NCBI RefSeq assembly: GCF_002067135.1
Contig: NZ_CP020105.1
Span: 3,472,001-3,536,000 of the forward strand
Origin: Spirosoma rigui
GTDB lineage: Bacteria; Bacteroidota; Bacteroidia; Cytophagales; Spirosomataceae
Reading direction: 5' to 3'
DNA length: 64,000 bases
Below the pieces are notes generated by a model, which was not told where the DNA came from, searched no databases, and saw only the letters and a program-made list of their open reading frames with translations. This document shows positions 38,249 to 47,934 of this stretch, in pieces. The number at the start of each line of letters is the position of its first letter. The stretch's first letter is position 1. The translations under genes were made by a program, and so were the position numbers.

Positions 38249-39371
38249 TCAGCCAGCGATTGCGTGCTCGTGGCTGGCAGACCGGTCGTGAATAGGCCCT
38301 GGCCGGTTGCTCAGAAAGCCACCGGGTCGCTGGCTGAAAAAGGCTTTAATTTCGCTTAAAATAGCGAGGGCAATTTCATCCGGGGTCTCGGCACCCAGAT
38401 CCAGCCCGATGGGTGAATGAATCCGGCTGACGGCCAGTGGGTCAGGCTGTTGTCCGGCGTCGAGCCATGCCTGTTGCATCTTCTCAAAACGCTTGCGCGG
38501 CCCTAATATACCGATGTAGGGTATGGATGTTTTCACCAACCGGGTCAGCACTGCCAGATCGTAGGTATAATTGTGCGACATGAGGACTGCAGCGGTCCGG
38601 TCGCTGATCGTGATTTTGTCGGTTACGGCTTCGGCATCCGCGTACAACACGCAGGTGGCAGCCGGGAAGCGTTTGGGCGACACAGTCCTCGGTAATGGTA
38701 ACCTGCCACCCCATCTCCGTTGCCAGGCGTGTCAGCGGGATCGTATCGTAGCCAGCCCCGAAAATGACCAGTTCAATACCCGGATCGATTCGCTCGAGGA
38801 GTATGTCAACGTCACCACCCGCCCGGTCGAAGGTCAGCGACTGCGTCCTGCCCGATGCCATGACGTGGGCCATTGCGGGTTCGAGCCAGTCCGGTACAGC
38901 GTCCGGAGCCAGCCCGGTTCGGACAAAGCGCTGACCCGGCCGCAGGTCCGGTACTGACGTACTGCGGAACACCGTTGCGATGACCCGCCGGTCACGTTGT
39001 TGCGCAAAGTCTTCCAGCAAGGCAATGGGATTGACGGGGTCGGTGGGGTCAATCGGCTCGATGAGCACGTCGATGATACCATTACACCCCAGCCCAACGC
39101 CCAGGCTGCTGGCGTCGTCGTCCATAGTATCGTAGCGCACCAGCCGGGGCTGTCCGTCCCGCATCACCTGCCGTGCCTTGCGGAGGGCATCACCCTCCAG
39201 GCAGCCGCCACTAATCGCCCCTTCCCAGCGGCCATCGTCGGTGACCAGCATTCGGGCACCGGGACGTCGGTAGGCCGATCCTTCCACGTACACCACCGTA
39301 GCCAGCGCGACGTTGCGCTGAGTCAGGTCGATCTGGTGATAGACGGCCAGTATTCGGTTAATTTCTTTCAT
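38249..39371 (-). pseudogene. XdhC-family molybdenum cofactor insertion protein, frameshifted
   Basis: The N-terminal part (start 39371) has VALATVVYVEGSAYRRPGARM and GGCLEGDALRKARQ, the XdhC signature, and a Rossmann domain start LVIFGAGYDTIPLTRLATEMG. Near 38675-38690 the frame is lost: the initial frame goes on to a stop at 38484 with non-family sequence, while the family sequence resumes in another frame (FPAATCVLYADAEAVTD, VLMSHNYTYDLAVL, YIGILGPRKRFEKM, IGLDLGAETPDEIALAILSE) to a stop at 38249. A one-base change would restore about 373 residues. XdhC binds and sulfurates molybdenum cofactor for xanthine-dehydrogenase-type enzymes, which fits the two genes that follow. It is a real mutation or a sequencing error. 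Confidence 0.85.
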
Positions 39372-39848
39372 GAGTTTACACGCTTGCTGGTGGCTAACCC
39401 GTGGTTAAGCGCGTTCGGGCAACCGGCCAACGCTTTGCTGATCTTGGATGAGCGATCACCCGGACAAATTTCTGATTTATACGCCTTGCAAGTGGTATAT
39501 ACATTACGGATGTTACTACCACTTTTACTGATCAGGACCAGACCAACCGTGCTTTCCTGCCCGAAAGATTACGGTTGGGATCTGTCGAAAGAACATGCAT
39601 ACCATTCGCCTGGCGGTGCAATCAGGCAAATGGAGGGATAGCTGGGGAAGGGTCAGCGGGGGGTGATACGGCCTAATATTTATCCCCAGCTGATGATTCT
39701 GCGCAAGTCGGGCTACGGTCGTCCTGGCAGCGGAAAATGAACGGAGTGTCAATACCCGGCGAACTAGGCTGGCGGCTAACTTGCCGACTTTTTTGTTCTG
39801 GTGCGTTAAAAATAGGAGTTTTGCAGAACGCTCTCTTTACGAACTTCT
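39372..39848. other. 477-base divergent intergenic region
   Basis: Between the XdhC-like gene and namZ. Open frames are short and not recognisable on either strand. A possible -7 element for namZ lies close to 39820, but it does not match the consensus well. Confidence 0.45.
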
Positions 39849-41027
39849 ATGACCCCGTTAAGCAACATACTCTTTCTTAGCTTTAGTCTTCTGGCGGCAG
39901 GGTGCCCGGCCCAAACCACTCCGGAACCCCAAACGACCATTCAGGTTGGAGCGGCCCAAACGAACTTGTACCTGCCCAGTCTTAAAGGTAAGCGGGTAGG
40001 CATGGTTGTCAATCATACCTCCCGGATTGGACAAACTCATCTGGTCGATAGCCTGATTGCCCGGGGGGTAACCATCAAAACAATCTTTGCGCCGGAGCAC
40101 GGGTTTCGCGGAGAAGCCACCGACGGGGAGAAAATCAGTAATGGACGCGATCCGCGCACGGGGGTAATGATCGCGTCGCTGTACGGACAGAACCGTAAAC
40201 CGTCGCCCGCCCAGATGGACTCGCTCGATGTTCTGCTCTTCGATATACAGGACGTTGGAACTCGGTTTTATACGTACATCAGCACCATGCACTACGTTAT
40301 GGAGGCCTGTGCGGAGTCGCAAAAACCATTGATCGTGCTCGACCGGCCTAACCCAAACGGACACTACATCGATGGGCCGGTGCTGGAGCCCAAGTTCAAA
40401 TCCTTCGTGGGTATGCATCCCATTCCGGTCGTTCATGGCCTGACCGTGGGTGAACTGGCCCGGATGATCAACGGCGAAGGCTGGCTGGGGCCCGGCCGTA
40501 CCTGTCCGTTAACGGTGATACCGGTAACCAGCTACACCCACCAGACGCCCTACGTGCTACCCGTACGGCCCTCGCCCAACCTGCCCAACCAGCAGGCGGT
40601 CCTGCTTTATCCCTCGCTCTGCTTCTTCGAAGGAACCGTGGTGAGTGTGGGTCGTGGAACGGACAAGCAGTTTCAGGTGATTGGCTCGCCTTACACGCAG
40701 TATGGCCCTTATACCTTTACCCCTGTCGACAAGCCCGGTGCCATGAACCCGCCCCTCGAAGGTAAGCTGTGCTACGGTCTGGACCTGTCGCAGGCTCCCA
40801 TCTCTAAAACGGGGCTGATGCTCGACTACTTTTTCGATTTTTTCAATCGCGCATCCGACAAAACGAAATTCTTCCTGGCCGGTGGGGGCATTGACCGACT
40901 GGCAGGTACCGACCAGCTTCGGCTGCAGATGATTGCGGGCGTTCCGGCAGAAACCATCCGCAAGAGCTGGCAACCCGCCATCAACGCTTACAAAAAGACC
41001 CGTCAAAAATACCTGCTGTACAAGTAG
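39849..41027 (+). CDS. namZ: DUF1343 lipoprotein, exo-beta-N-acetylmuramidase NamZ type
   Basis: A 392-residue protein with a lipoprotein signal (FLSFSLLAAGCPAQ; lipid-bearing Cys in AGC). The core shows VGMVVNHTSRIG, FAPEHGFRGEATDGEKI, DVLLFDIQDVGTRFYTYIST, VLDRPNPNGHYIDGP and VSVGRGTDKQFQVIGSPY. These are the hallmarks of DUF1343, of which NamZ is an exo-acting N-acetylmuramidase (GH171). It should release terminal N-acetylmuramic acid from peptidoglycan fragments in the periplasm. The length is typical. It stands alone, with a hairpin after its stop. Confidence 0.9.
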   Translation: MTPLSNILFLSFSLLAAGCPAQTTPEPQTTIQVGAAQTNLYLPSLKGKRVGMVVNHTSRIGQTHLVDSLIARGVTIKTIFAPEHGFRGEATDGEKISNGRDPRTGVMIASLYGQNRKPSPAQMDSLDVLLFDIQDVGTRFYTYISTMHYVMEACAESQKPLIVLDRPNPNGHYIDGPVLEPKFKSFVGMHPIPVVHGLTVGELARMINGEGWLGPGRTCPLTVIPVTSYTHQTPYVLPVRPSPNLPNQQAVLLYPSLCFFEGTVVSVGRGTDKQFQVIGSPYTQYGPYTFTPVDKPGAMNPPLEGKLCYGLDLSQAPISKTGLMLDYFFDFFNRASDKTKFFLAGGGIDRLAGTDQLRLQMIAGVPAETIRKSWQPAINAYKKTRQKYLLYK

Positions 41028-41036
41028 GGAAAAGAG

Positions 41037-41090
41037 GAAGGGGTAAGGAGGGAACCTGGTGCCAGCGTGCCCTTCCTTCCTTACCCCTTC
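41037..41090 (+). terminator. Hairpin after namZ
   Basis: GAAGGGGTAAGGAGGG at 41037-41052 pairs with 41075-41090 with one G-T mismatch, 10 bases after the namZ stop. Confidence 0.6.
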
Positions 41091-41103
41091 TACAAATTCT
41101 CTT

Positions 41104-41133
41104 TTGTACTTTCCCCCGGTGGCCCTAACTTTG
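41104..41133 (+). promoter_or_regulatory. Bacteroidota-type promoter of guaA
   Basis: TTG at 41104-41106 and TAACTTTG at 41126-41133 are 19 bases apart, an exact fit to the -33/-7 (TTG, TAnnTTTG) pattern. The guaA ATG follows 17 bases after the box. This is the best promoter match in the window. Confidence 0.75.
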
Positions 41134-41150
41134 CATTTTAGAGACCAATC

Positions 41151-42683
41151 ATGGCCACCGAGCAAATTCTGATTCTTGATTTTGGTTCGCAGTATACCCA
41201 ACTCATCGCCCGCCGGGTGCGCGAACTGAACGTTTACTGCGAAATTCATCCCTACAATAAAATACCGGATATCAGTCCCGACGTAAAAGGAGTCATCCTG
41301 TCGGGAAGTCCATCATCGGTACGGGACACTGATTCTCCTGATGTACATCTGGCTGCCTTCCGCCACAAACTGCCGCTGCTTGGCGTTTGCTACGGGGCTC
41401 AGCTGCTGGCCCACACCAGTGGGGGCGAAGTAAAAGCGTCGGCTATCCGGGAGTATGGCCGCGCCAAACTAGGCACCGTCGATACCGATAGCCCCCTGAT
41501 GCGGGACATCGATCAGCACTCGCAGGTGTGGATGTCCCACGCCGACACCATCACCAGCGTTCCCGATAATTTTCGGATCATTGCGTCAACCGATACCGTT
41601 CGTGTAGCGGCTTTCGAGGTGGTAGGTGAGCCGACCTACGGTATCCAGTTTCACCCCGAAGTGACGCACTCGCTGCAGGGGAAAGCACTGCTTCACAACT
41701 TTGTGGTCGACATCTGCGGCTGCTCCCAGAACTGGACCGCCGAATCGTTTGCCGATACAAGTATCGCCCAGCTAAAAGAAAAACTGGGCGACGACAAGGT
41801 CGTGCTCGGCCTTTCGGGCGGGGTCGACTCGTCGGTAGCCGCCACGCTCATCCACCGGGCCATCGGCAAGAAACTGTACTGTATCTTCGTCGATAACGGC
41901 CTACTGCGCAAAGATGAGTTCGAAGGGGTTCTGGAATCCTACAAAACACTGGGTCTGAACGTAAAGGGTGTCGATGCCAAAGAGCAGTTCTACACCGCCC
42001 TCGCCGGCCTGTCCGATCCCGAAGCCAAACGGAAAGCAATCGGGAAAACATTCATCGACGTATTCGACCACGAAGCGCACCTGATTGAAGGGGTCTCGTG
42101 GCTGGGCCAAGGAACAATTTATCCCGACGTTATCGAGTCTGTATCGGTAAAAGGTCCATCGGCCACCATTAAGTCGCACCATAATGTCGGCGGTCTGCCC
42201 GACTTTATGAAGCTGAAAGTAGTGGAACCCCTCAACACCCTGTTCAAGGATGAGGTGCGGGCCGTAGGTCGGACGCTCGGTTTGCCCGAGGCCATTTTGG
42301 GTCGTCATCCGTTCCCCGGCCCCGGACTGGCCATTCGTATTCTGGGCGATGTCACCCCCGAAAAAGTTGATATTCTGCAACAGGTCGATGCGCTGTTCAT
42401 TGATGGACTCAAGCGCGACGGTCTGTATGACAAAGTATGGCAGGCGGGGGCTATGCTTCTGCCCGTGCAGTCGGTAGGGGTCATGGGCGACGAACGTACT
42501 TATGAGCGCGTAGTAGCCCTGCGGGCCGTCACCAGTGTCGACGGGATGACCGCCGACTGGGCGCACCTGCCGTATGAATTCCTTGCCGATGTATCGAACG
42601 AGATCATCAACCGGGTCAAAGGTGTTAACCGGGTGGTGTATGATATTTCGTCCAAACCGCCAGCAACAATCGAGTGGGAGTAA
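41151..42683 (+). CDS. guaA: GMP synthase (glutamine-hydrolysing)
   Basis: A 510-residue enzyme that makes GMP from XMP, ATP and glutamine. The class I amidotransferase domain (1-195) has [12 protein letters not shown] (nucleophile Cys) and [10 protein letters not shown] (His and Glu of the triad). The ATP pyrophosphatase domain (about 200-390) has [20 protein letters not shown] (PP-loop). The C-terminal dimerisation domain ends [13 protein letters not shown], the conserved terminus. The length is exactly that of the family. It is a single gene with its own promoter and terminator. All catalytic residues are present. Confidence 0.98.
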   Translation: MATEQILILDFGSQYTQLIARRVRELNVYCEIHPYNKIPDISPDVKGVILSGSPSSVRDTDSPDVHLAAFRHKLPLLGVCYGAQLLAHTSGGEVKASAIREYGRAKLGTVDTDSPLMRDIDQHSQVWMSHADTITSVPDNFRIIASTDTVRVAAFEVVGEPTYGIQFHPEVTHSLQGKALLHNFVVDICGCSQNWTAESFADTSIAQLKEKLGDDKVVLGLSGGVDSSVAATLIHRAIGKKLYCIFVDNGLLRKDEFEGVLESYKTLGLNVKGVDAKEQFYTALAGLSDPEAKRKAIGKTFIDVFDHEAHLIEGVSWLGQGTIYPDVIESVSVKGPSATIKSHHNVGGLPDFMKLKVVEPLNTLFKDEVRAVGRTLGLPEAILGRHPFPGPGLAIRILGDVTPEKVDILQQVDALFIDGLKRDGLYDKVWQAGAMLLPVQSVGVMGDERTYERVVALRAVTSVDGMTADWAHLPYEFLADVSNEIINRVKGVNRVVYDISSKPPATIEWE

Positions 42684-42697
42684 TCCTGACTTGCTAC

Positions 42698-42746
42698 AAC
42701 TAAAAAGAGGAAGCCGGGTTCGTAGCCCGGCTTCCTCTTTTTAGTT
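42698..42746. terminator. Bidirectional terminator between guaA and a DinB-like gene
   Basis: Arms 42698-42718 and 42726-42746 are exact 21-bp reverse complements around a 7-base loop. The GC top and A/T ends (AACTAAAAAG and CTTTTTAGTT) serve both convergent transcripts. Confidence 0.9.
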
Positions 42747-42765
42747 ATGTTCCATGAACAACGGA

Positions 42766-43320
42766 CTAGAACAGTTTTTCATTCGGTGGTTTTACGCCCT
42801 TCATCCGAATATAGATCGTTGTTTGTCCGCGGTGATGTGTCTGGTGCTCAAATTCCTTGGCAAAAGCCGTTTCACGGGTCATATCACGGCCAAACAGCTT
42901 GATTTGTTCGCCCATCTGCGCGTCGGTGGTTCCTTTCAGGGCATCGATGGTGAAATCGTAGCTTTCCAATACTACTTTAGCCAGGGCTGCCTTATTCTTG
43001 AATTCATCCATCTTTTCCAGGTTCTTGCCCTGGTAGGGGTTCGCTTTACCGCTCGCTGCTGAGGCAAATCCGAAATTTCCGCTGGCCAGATGCAGCATCT
43101 GCTCGGCAAAACTGCGGATTTCGGGCGTTGGCTTGTAATTCGTGCCGTCTTCGGGCATCGCGTCGAGGTATTCCTTCGTGAACTCTTTGGCACGTTGCCA
43201 CTCGGTAATCATCTGGGCCGTCGTGATTGTAGACGTTTTGCCAGCTGTAAGACTCCCGAAGAGGCCGGCCAGCACGAAGAGGCCGGTGAACAGCAAACGG
43301 CTGCGTGTTTTAGTGAACAT
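42766..43320 (-). CDS. Secreted DinB-fold protein
   Basis: From the ATG at 43320 the protein is 184 residues with a signal peptide (LLFTGLFVLAGLFGSLTAG). The DinB/DUF664 four-helix bundle follows: MITEWQRAKEFTKEYLDAMP, then IRSFAEQMLHLASGNFGF with the first metal His, and FEHQTHHRGQTTIYIRMKG with the C-terminal His pair (HxxxHHRGQ). These proteins bind a metal, and some are thiol transferases; this one is unassigned. A longer frame upstream (to 43566) has no family content and is rejected. The neighbour at 43469 is another DinB-type gene, not a close copy. Confidence 0.88.
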   Translation of the reverse strand: MFTKTRSRLLFTGLFVLAGLFGSLTAGKTSTITTAQMITEWQRAKEFTKEYLDAMPEDGTNYKPTPEIRSFAEQMLHLASGNFGFASAASGKANPYQGKNLEKMDEFKNKAALAKVVLESYDFTIDALKGTTDAQMGEQIKLFGRDMTRETAFAKEFEHQTHHRGQTTIYIRMKGVKPPNEKLF

Positions 43321-43468
43321 GAGTGGAGGGGTTGTTGGTTGATCCGCTAATGTAGATAATCGACCCAGGAATATACCCGCCTGCCGGTAGATTTTATTGC
43401 CCGGTTGGTACTGAACTCCTCGTGTATGCTGTAGCCTGGATACCTGACCCAGGCTACAATACACATGA

Positions 43469-43966
43469 CTAGAACCAGGGTTCGTCGGCGCTGGGTCCGT
43501 AGCTGCCCGGAATGGGAATGTCCAGCAACCGGAGGAAAACGCCCAACTGCGCGCGGTGGTGAACAATTTGCGAGAAAGAGACCCGAATGGCTTCTCCCTT
43601 TGTCATTGCCGAGATAATTTGATCGCCCTGGCGCATGACCCACGGCTCCGACAGCTGCTCGTCGGTAGCCTGGGCCAGCTGGTTGCGGCCGTCTGCCAGT
43701 GATTGCTCCAGGCTGGCCATCAACTCCTCGGCCGTATTTAGTATAGCGGGATTGTAGGGTGTGGTGGCGAAGTCGATACCATTGGTCGTCAGGGACAGCG
43801 ACACCCAGGTCGGTAACTCGGCAATGTGGGTTGCCAGTTGCCGGATCGTCATACTTCTGGGGTGGGGCTGCCAGTCGAATTTGTCATCCGGTACCCGGCT
43901 CAACATCCTCCGGGTGATCTGGGCTTCCTGGTCCATCTCTTTCAACAGCAACTGAATCATCGACAT
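43469..43966 (-). CDS. DinB-fold protein
   Basis: A 165-residue cytoplasmic protein from the ATG at 43966 (43993 is less likely). LLLKEMDQEAQITRRMLSRV, FDWQPHPRSMTIRQLATHIA (first metal His) and VSFSQIVHHRAQLGVFLRLL (C-terminal His pair in HHRAQ) define the DinB family. There is no signal peptide, unlike the neighbouring copy. Proteins of this type bind a divalent metal and may act in thiol-dependent detoxification, but no substrate can be stated. The two genes run in the same direction with a gap of about 150 bases. Confidence 0.88.
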   Translation of the reverse strand: MSMIQLLLKEMDQEAQITRRMLSRVPDDKFDWQPHPRSMTIRQLATHIAELPTWVSLSLTTNGIDFATTPYNPAILNTAEELMASLEQSLADGRNQLAQATDEQLSEPWVMRQGDQIISAMTKGEAIRVSFSQIVHHRAQLGVFLRLLDIPIPGSYGPSADEPWF

Positions 43967-44062
43967 GATAATAGGGGTTTGTTTACGGGTCAAAGTAAAC
44001 GCGACCCACTGACAACCCTATGTCAGCAGCGAACCGGGAAAGGGGGAAACTAAGCGAAGATT

Positions 44063-45064
44063 CTAAAATTGGGCCGTTTTTTGTACTTGGTTGAGCCAGA
44101 TGCTACGTCCGCTGCAACTCCAGTGTGTATCGCTGAGCAGGTAAGGTGAAGGGCTGGCCGTGCGGAAAGGCGTATAGACATCGATGGTCTTTACGCGTAA
44201 GCGGGGCGATTGCTGTACCCGCTCGATCAGCCGGTTGTACTGACTCCGCTGCGTTTCGAGGATGCTGGCTTTATTGGGTATGATGGACAGGTACACATCG
44301 TTGAAACCCAACTGCCTGTAGCGGGCTGCAACGGCGTTGACACTGTCGACAAGCCGGTTGACCTCACCGTCCGAGAGGGGAGAAAAAGATGAGTTCAGCT
44401 TTTTCGTTGAGTCCGTGTCAAGACCGAGAAACAGGTGTTCCCGGTTTTTGGACAGGCTGACGTTTGTGCTGACTCGATTGAACCAGTTGAGTGTCAGGCG
44501 GGCTTTCAGTTCTTTGAACCAGAAGGCCCAGTCCTGGCTGAACAGGGCCGATTCCAGCCGCTCTTCCATGTCGCTGCGGTGAAACTCACTGCTCAGCCGT
44601 TTGCGAAAGGGCGGTCGCCGGGCGGGTGTCGCGGTCGTATCGGACTCGATGGCAAGTTCCGTGACCGGTATGGCAAAATGTTCCCTGAAATGACGTTCGA
44701 CCGATTCCAGGATGAGAATGTTGCGCTTGGTGGGATCGAGTTGAGCCCGCTGCGGGTGTTCCCAGGCTACCCGTTTGTAATAGCTTACCGGAAAATCACG
44801 CTCGCTGATACGCTGTTCTTCGGAAAAACTGTCGCCAATGATGTACAGATGGGTCGATGCCGTATCGCTCGACAGGCTGGCTGACGGACAGTTGGGGGCT
44901 GGCTCTTTGAACTGCGGTAACGCCGACATGCGATAAAGATCGCCAAACCGATAATCGTCGGCAATGACGCCCACCTTATAAAGCCACCGTGATACCGTTG
45001 TTGACAGGCCGCCGGCCCACAGAAGCAATGCAATGGCTAGAACAGTATACCGAAGGATACGCAT
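44063..45064 (-). CDS. Membrane-anchored SGNH protein, AlgJ/AlgX/DltD-like
   Basis: A 333-residue protein with an N-terminal membrane anchor (YTVLAIALLLWAGGL, residues 6-20). LYIIGDSFSEE (73-83) has the block I Gly-Asp-Ser nucleophile. YLLSDTHWSCSGRSIWL near the end (308-324) has Asp312 and His314, the D-x-H of the SGNH triad. The same layout (GDS first, SDTHW late) is seen in AlgJ/AlgX and related acetyltransferases that add acyl groups to exported polysaccharide. It begins 8 bases after the 913-residue protein gene, so the two are probably co-translated. Possible job: O-acylation of the glycan made by the genes upstream. Confidence 0.7.
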   Translation of the reverse strand: MRILRYTVLAIALLLWAGGLSTTVSRWLYKVGVIADDYRFGDLYRMSALPQFKEPAPNCPSASLSSDTASTHLYIIGDSFSEEQRISERDFPVSYYKRVAWEHPQRAQLDPTKRNILILESVERHFREHFAIPVTELAIESDTTATPARRPPFRKRLSSEFHRSDMEERLESALFSQDWAFWFKELKARLTLNWFNRVSTNVSLSKNREHLFLGLDTDSTKKLNSSFSPLSDGEVNRLVDSVNAVAARYRQLGFNDVYLSIIPNKASILETQRSQYNRLIERVQQSPRLRVKTIDVYTPFRTASPSPYLLSDTHWSCSGRSIWLNQVQKTAQF

Positions 45065-45072
45065 AGAAAAGA

Positions 45073-47814
45073 TTACCGTAGTCGAATACTAAATAACTGA
45101 ACGGCCCGCTGGGCTCCGCTCAACACGTAAAGCTCGTTGGTCCGTTCGTCGAACTGAAGCGCAACGGGAAAATCGCTGGGAATGGGCCGGTCGCCCACCA
45201 CCCGTCCATTGAGATCGAACAGGGTCGTAAACCCGCCCGACTTCACGCTGATTAACTCGACACCCGCTCCCAGCCGGTGATAGCGGACGTTATTGCGACC
45301 GGACTGCAACGCCCGTACGTCAAACCGGCGTTGACCAGCCTGGTCCAGTATGGTTACCTCGGTGTCGGTGGTCAGCAGCAGGAGCCAGTTCGTTTGCTCT
45401 TCGTCCGGAAACAGCCGGAACGACCCACTCCGGACGGGCCGGAACAACTGCGTTCGCTTGGCAATGAGTCCGTTCGAATTCAGGGTGATCAGCTGGCCTT
45501 CGTCCGTTATGGTTTGAATACCCGGCTGCCCCGGCGGCAGCAGGGCAGGCCCCGCCATTTTCGTTTCGGGCTCTTCTTCCGTCCGGCGCTCGATTCGGGT
45601 GGGGAAATGGGGATGCTGTTGGCCGTTCTCGTACCAGTAGTTAATGGTCCCGTCGGGCTGAACGGCCAGGATGTCCATGCCAGACGGTGTCGGTATAACC
45701 TGAAACGGCAACAGCAATGGCCCTTTACGGGGAGCAGCCATCAGGCGTATGAACGACCGGCTCTGGCGATCCAGGGCGTAAATGTGGCCATCTTCGTGGG
45801 CGGCCAGGGCGACCAGATTCCGGCGTTGCATGCCACGGGGGCGCACCAGGAAGGTAGGGTCAAGACCTTTGGGCAACCGAATGGCCAGCAGATTGACTTT
45901 ATCCCGGCTTCGCTTCGATTGCCGCACACGCACCTGTCCGGGATCGGCTACGTACAGCGTCCGATTGGTCATGAACAGGTACTGCAACCGGCCGTTATCG
46001 AGGAAGTCGACGGCGAGCGCATTGCTGCGGATGGGGCCATCGGTGGTATCCTGAACGAGCTTGTCGCCTTCAGGGGTTACCAGCACGAACTGGCCGGCAT
46101 TGTTCTGAGCGTAGAACTGGGCCGATCCGTTGCTCAGGCTACCGGTAACGATGGGGGCCGCAATGAGTGGCGCGTTGAACTCGGTCTTTTTCTGAAGCAG
46201 GACTTTGTTGCGTACCGCCTGGCTGGCCCGGCGGGTCGTACGGCCCAGCACAACAGTCGATAAAATCCGTTCGTTGCCGTAGCTGGCCTGATACGCCAGG
46301 TTTTCCAGGTTAGCCAGCGCGGGACTGCCATCGGTTGGGTCTTGGTGGTCAAGCAGGTTTTGCCAGGCCAGCGGCCAATCGGACGATACGGCCGTTGGCG
46401 TTCGGTTCAGGCGGGCAAAAGCCGTGAAGTTAGCGGGACGTAGTGTGCTCCTGAGCAGTTCAGATTGCCGCTCATCGGTCGACCAGACGGCTCCGCGCTG
46501 AACCTGCTGCAGGTAATCCTGCATGGCCTCTTCGTTGTTGGCAATGACCAGCGCCGAGTTGTGCTGAGTTATCCAGCTTTGCGGAAAGCCCGAAAACAGG
46601 CTGCTGAACAGCGATGCCGGCAGTTCGGCTACGTTGAGCTGCAGGATTTTATGACCAAGGAAGGTTTTGGGGGAGGCTGGTGCCCGTGCGCCCGCCCGGA
46701 ACGCAATCTGCTGGTAGGCGTTTGCCAGCTGGCGGGCATCACGACCATTCAGGATCAGCACCTGGCGGGACGTAGTGCCGGAGGCATCCATCCGGCAAAG
46801 CAGAATATCGGCGTCGAGGGCCTGGTAGAGGGCGTCGGCGACGGGCTCGATCTGGCTGAACCGGTCGCGAAGAAAATCGCTGGAGGCCGACCCCAGCAGT
46901 GTACTCATCGACTTTCCGAAGCGGGCCGCATCGCTGATCCCAATGTGGTAGAGGGAGGCCGTTGTCTGCGGAATCAACTCGGCGTGGGTGATCCGGCGGG
47001 GCGTCTGGCTGGCGAAGAGGGCCGCCACATCCTGCCGGTTGTCCAGCTTGCTGGCGGCATACCCGATCAGGTGCAACCGGGATGACGACGGCCGGAACCG
47101 CAGCGTCAGCTCTTCCGGTAGGAACAGCCGGATCAGCGACCCCGAGTTGGTAAAAAGCGGCTGCAGAACTTTGGGCTTGACCGACAAACCTGCCTGATGG
47201 TCAGCATCGATTTGTGAGCCGGGATCAGGTTGCGCGAGTTTCAGCGGCTGGTGCATCCGCTTGGCTACGTTTTCGATCAGAATACCCGACACGCTTCCGA
47301 TCAGGACGTTGTCGGTAAGAATGAACGAGCCAACGGGTTCGTTGCCCCGGGAAACCAGGTCCAGAATTTTCTCCCCGGCAAAGGTGTGGTTGAGTACCCG
47401 GTATTCTTGTGGATCGGGGTTTGTGAGCCGGTTGAGAAAGGACTGGTCGTCGGGTTCGAGGGGAATGTAAAAAATTAAGTCAAGGGTATTGCGCGACAGC
47501 GCGTGCAGTGAATACCGGACATTCTTGCCCCGGATAAAACGGAGCACGGTAGCCGTATCGGCGGTAGCATACAGAAACCGGTCGAGCCGCTGCCGGGCTT
47601 CGTTAAAGATCGGGATCTGGCGGAGCGAGATTTCGTTGCGCAGCACCCGGGCGGGTATTGTATCCTGCAACTGGTTGCTGGCCATCACGAGCAACGCACC
47701 CGGTGGTACGAGCGATCCGATACTACGTCCCGACGGCCGCCATTGCTGATAGCCAAGCCAACCACCTACCAGCAGCACGAGTACGCCAATACCAATCCAG
47801 ACACGTTTATTCAT
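45073..47814 (-). CDS. Large envelope protein with DUF3352-like N-terminus and propeller-like C-terminus
   Basis: A 913-residue protein with a single N-terminal membrane segment (VWIGIGVLVLLVGGWLGY, 5-22) and a long periplasmic part. SLVPPGALLVMASNQ near residue 35 resembles the start of DUF3352-type proteins. The region about 560-913 repeats short blocks that look like beta-propeller blades (GHIYALDRQSRSFIRLM, GTINYWYENGQQHPH, RVVGDRPIPSDFPVALQFDE). No catalytic motif was recognised. It sits between the mutase gene and the AlgJ-like gene in the glycoconjugate run, so a scaffold or export-associated role is possible. The family could not be named with certainty. Confidence 0.6.
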   Translation of the reverse strand: MNKRVWIGIGVLVLLVGGWLGYQQWRPSGRSIGSLVPPGALLVMASNQLQDTIPARVLRNEISLRQIPIFNEARQRLDRFLYATADTATVLRFIRGKNVRYSLHALSRNTLDLIFYIPLEPDDQSFLNRLTNPDPQEYRVLNHTFAGEKILDLVSRGNEPVGSFILTDNVLIGSVSGILIENVAKRMHQPLKLAQPDPGSQIDADHQAGLSVKPKVLQPLFTNSGSLIRLFLPEELTLRFRPSSSRLHLIGYAASKLDNRQDVAALFASQTPRRITHAELIPQTTASLYHIGISDAARFGKSMSTLLGSASSDFLRDRFSQIEPVADALYQALDADILLCRMDASGTTSRQVLILNGRDARQLANAYQQIAFRAGARAPASPKTFLGHKILQLNVAELPASLFSSLFSGFPQSWITQHNSALVIANNEEAMQDYLQQVQRGAVWSTDERQSELLRSTLRPANFTAFARLNRTPTAVSSDWPLAWQNLLDHQDPTDGSPALANLENLAYQASYGNERILSTVVLGRTTRRASQAVRNKVLLQKKTEFNAPLIAAPIVTGSLSNGSAQFYAQNNAGQFVLVTPEGDKLVQDTTDGPIRSNALAVDFLDNGRLQYLFMTNRTLYVADPGQVRVRQSKRSRDKVNLLAIRLPKGLDPTFLVRPRGMQRRNLVALAAHEDGHIYALDRQSRSFIRLMAAPRKGPLLLPFQVIPTPSGMDILAVQPDGTINYWYENGQQHPHFPTRIERRTEEEPETKMAGPALLPPGQPGIQTITDEGQLITLNSNGLIAKRTQLFRPVRSGSFRLFPDEEQTNWLLLLTTDTEVTILDQAGQRRFDVRALQSGRNNVRYHRLGAGVELISVKSGGFTTLFDLNGRVVGDRPIPSDFPVALQFDERTNELYVLSGAQRAVQLFSIRLR

Positions 47815-47934
47815 TGATCGTCTTTACCGTACTAATGTGATACGTCCGAGCGCGGTATCCGGGGCTGACGCAGGCGAGTGACCCGCACCGGCCCCCTACG
47901 GCCTGCTGACTTACCAACTTACGCTATTTTATCC

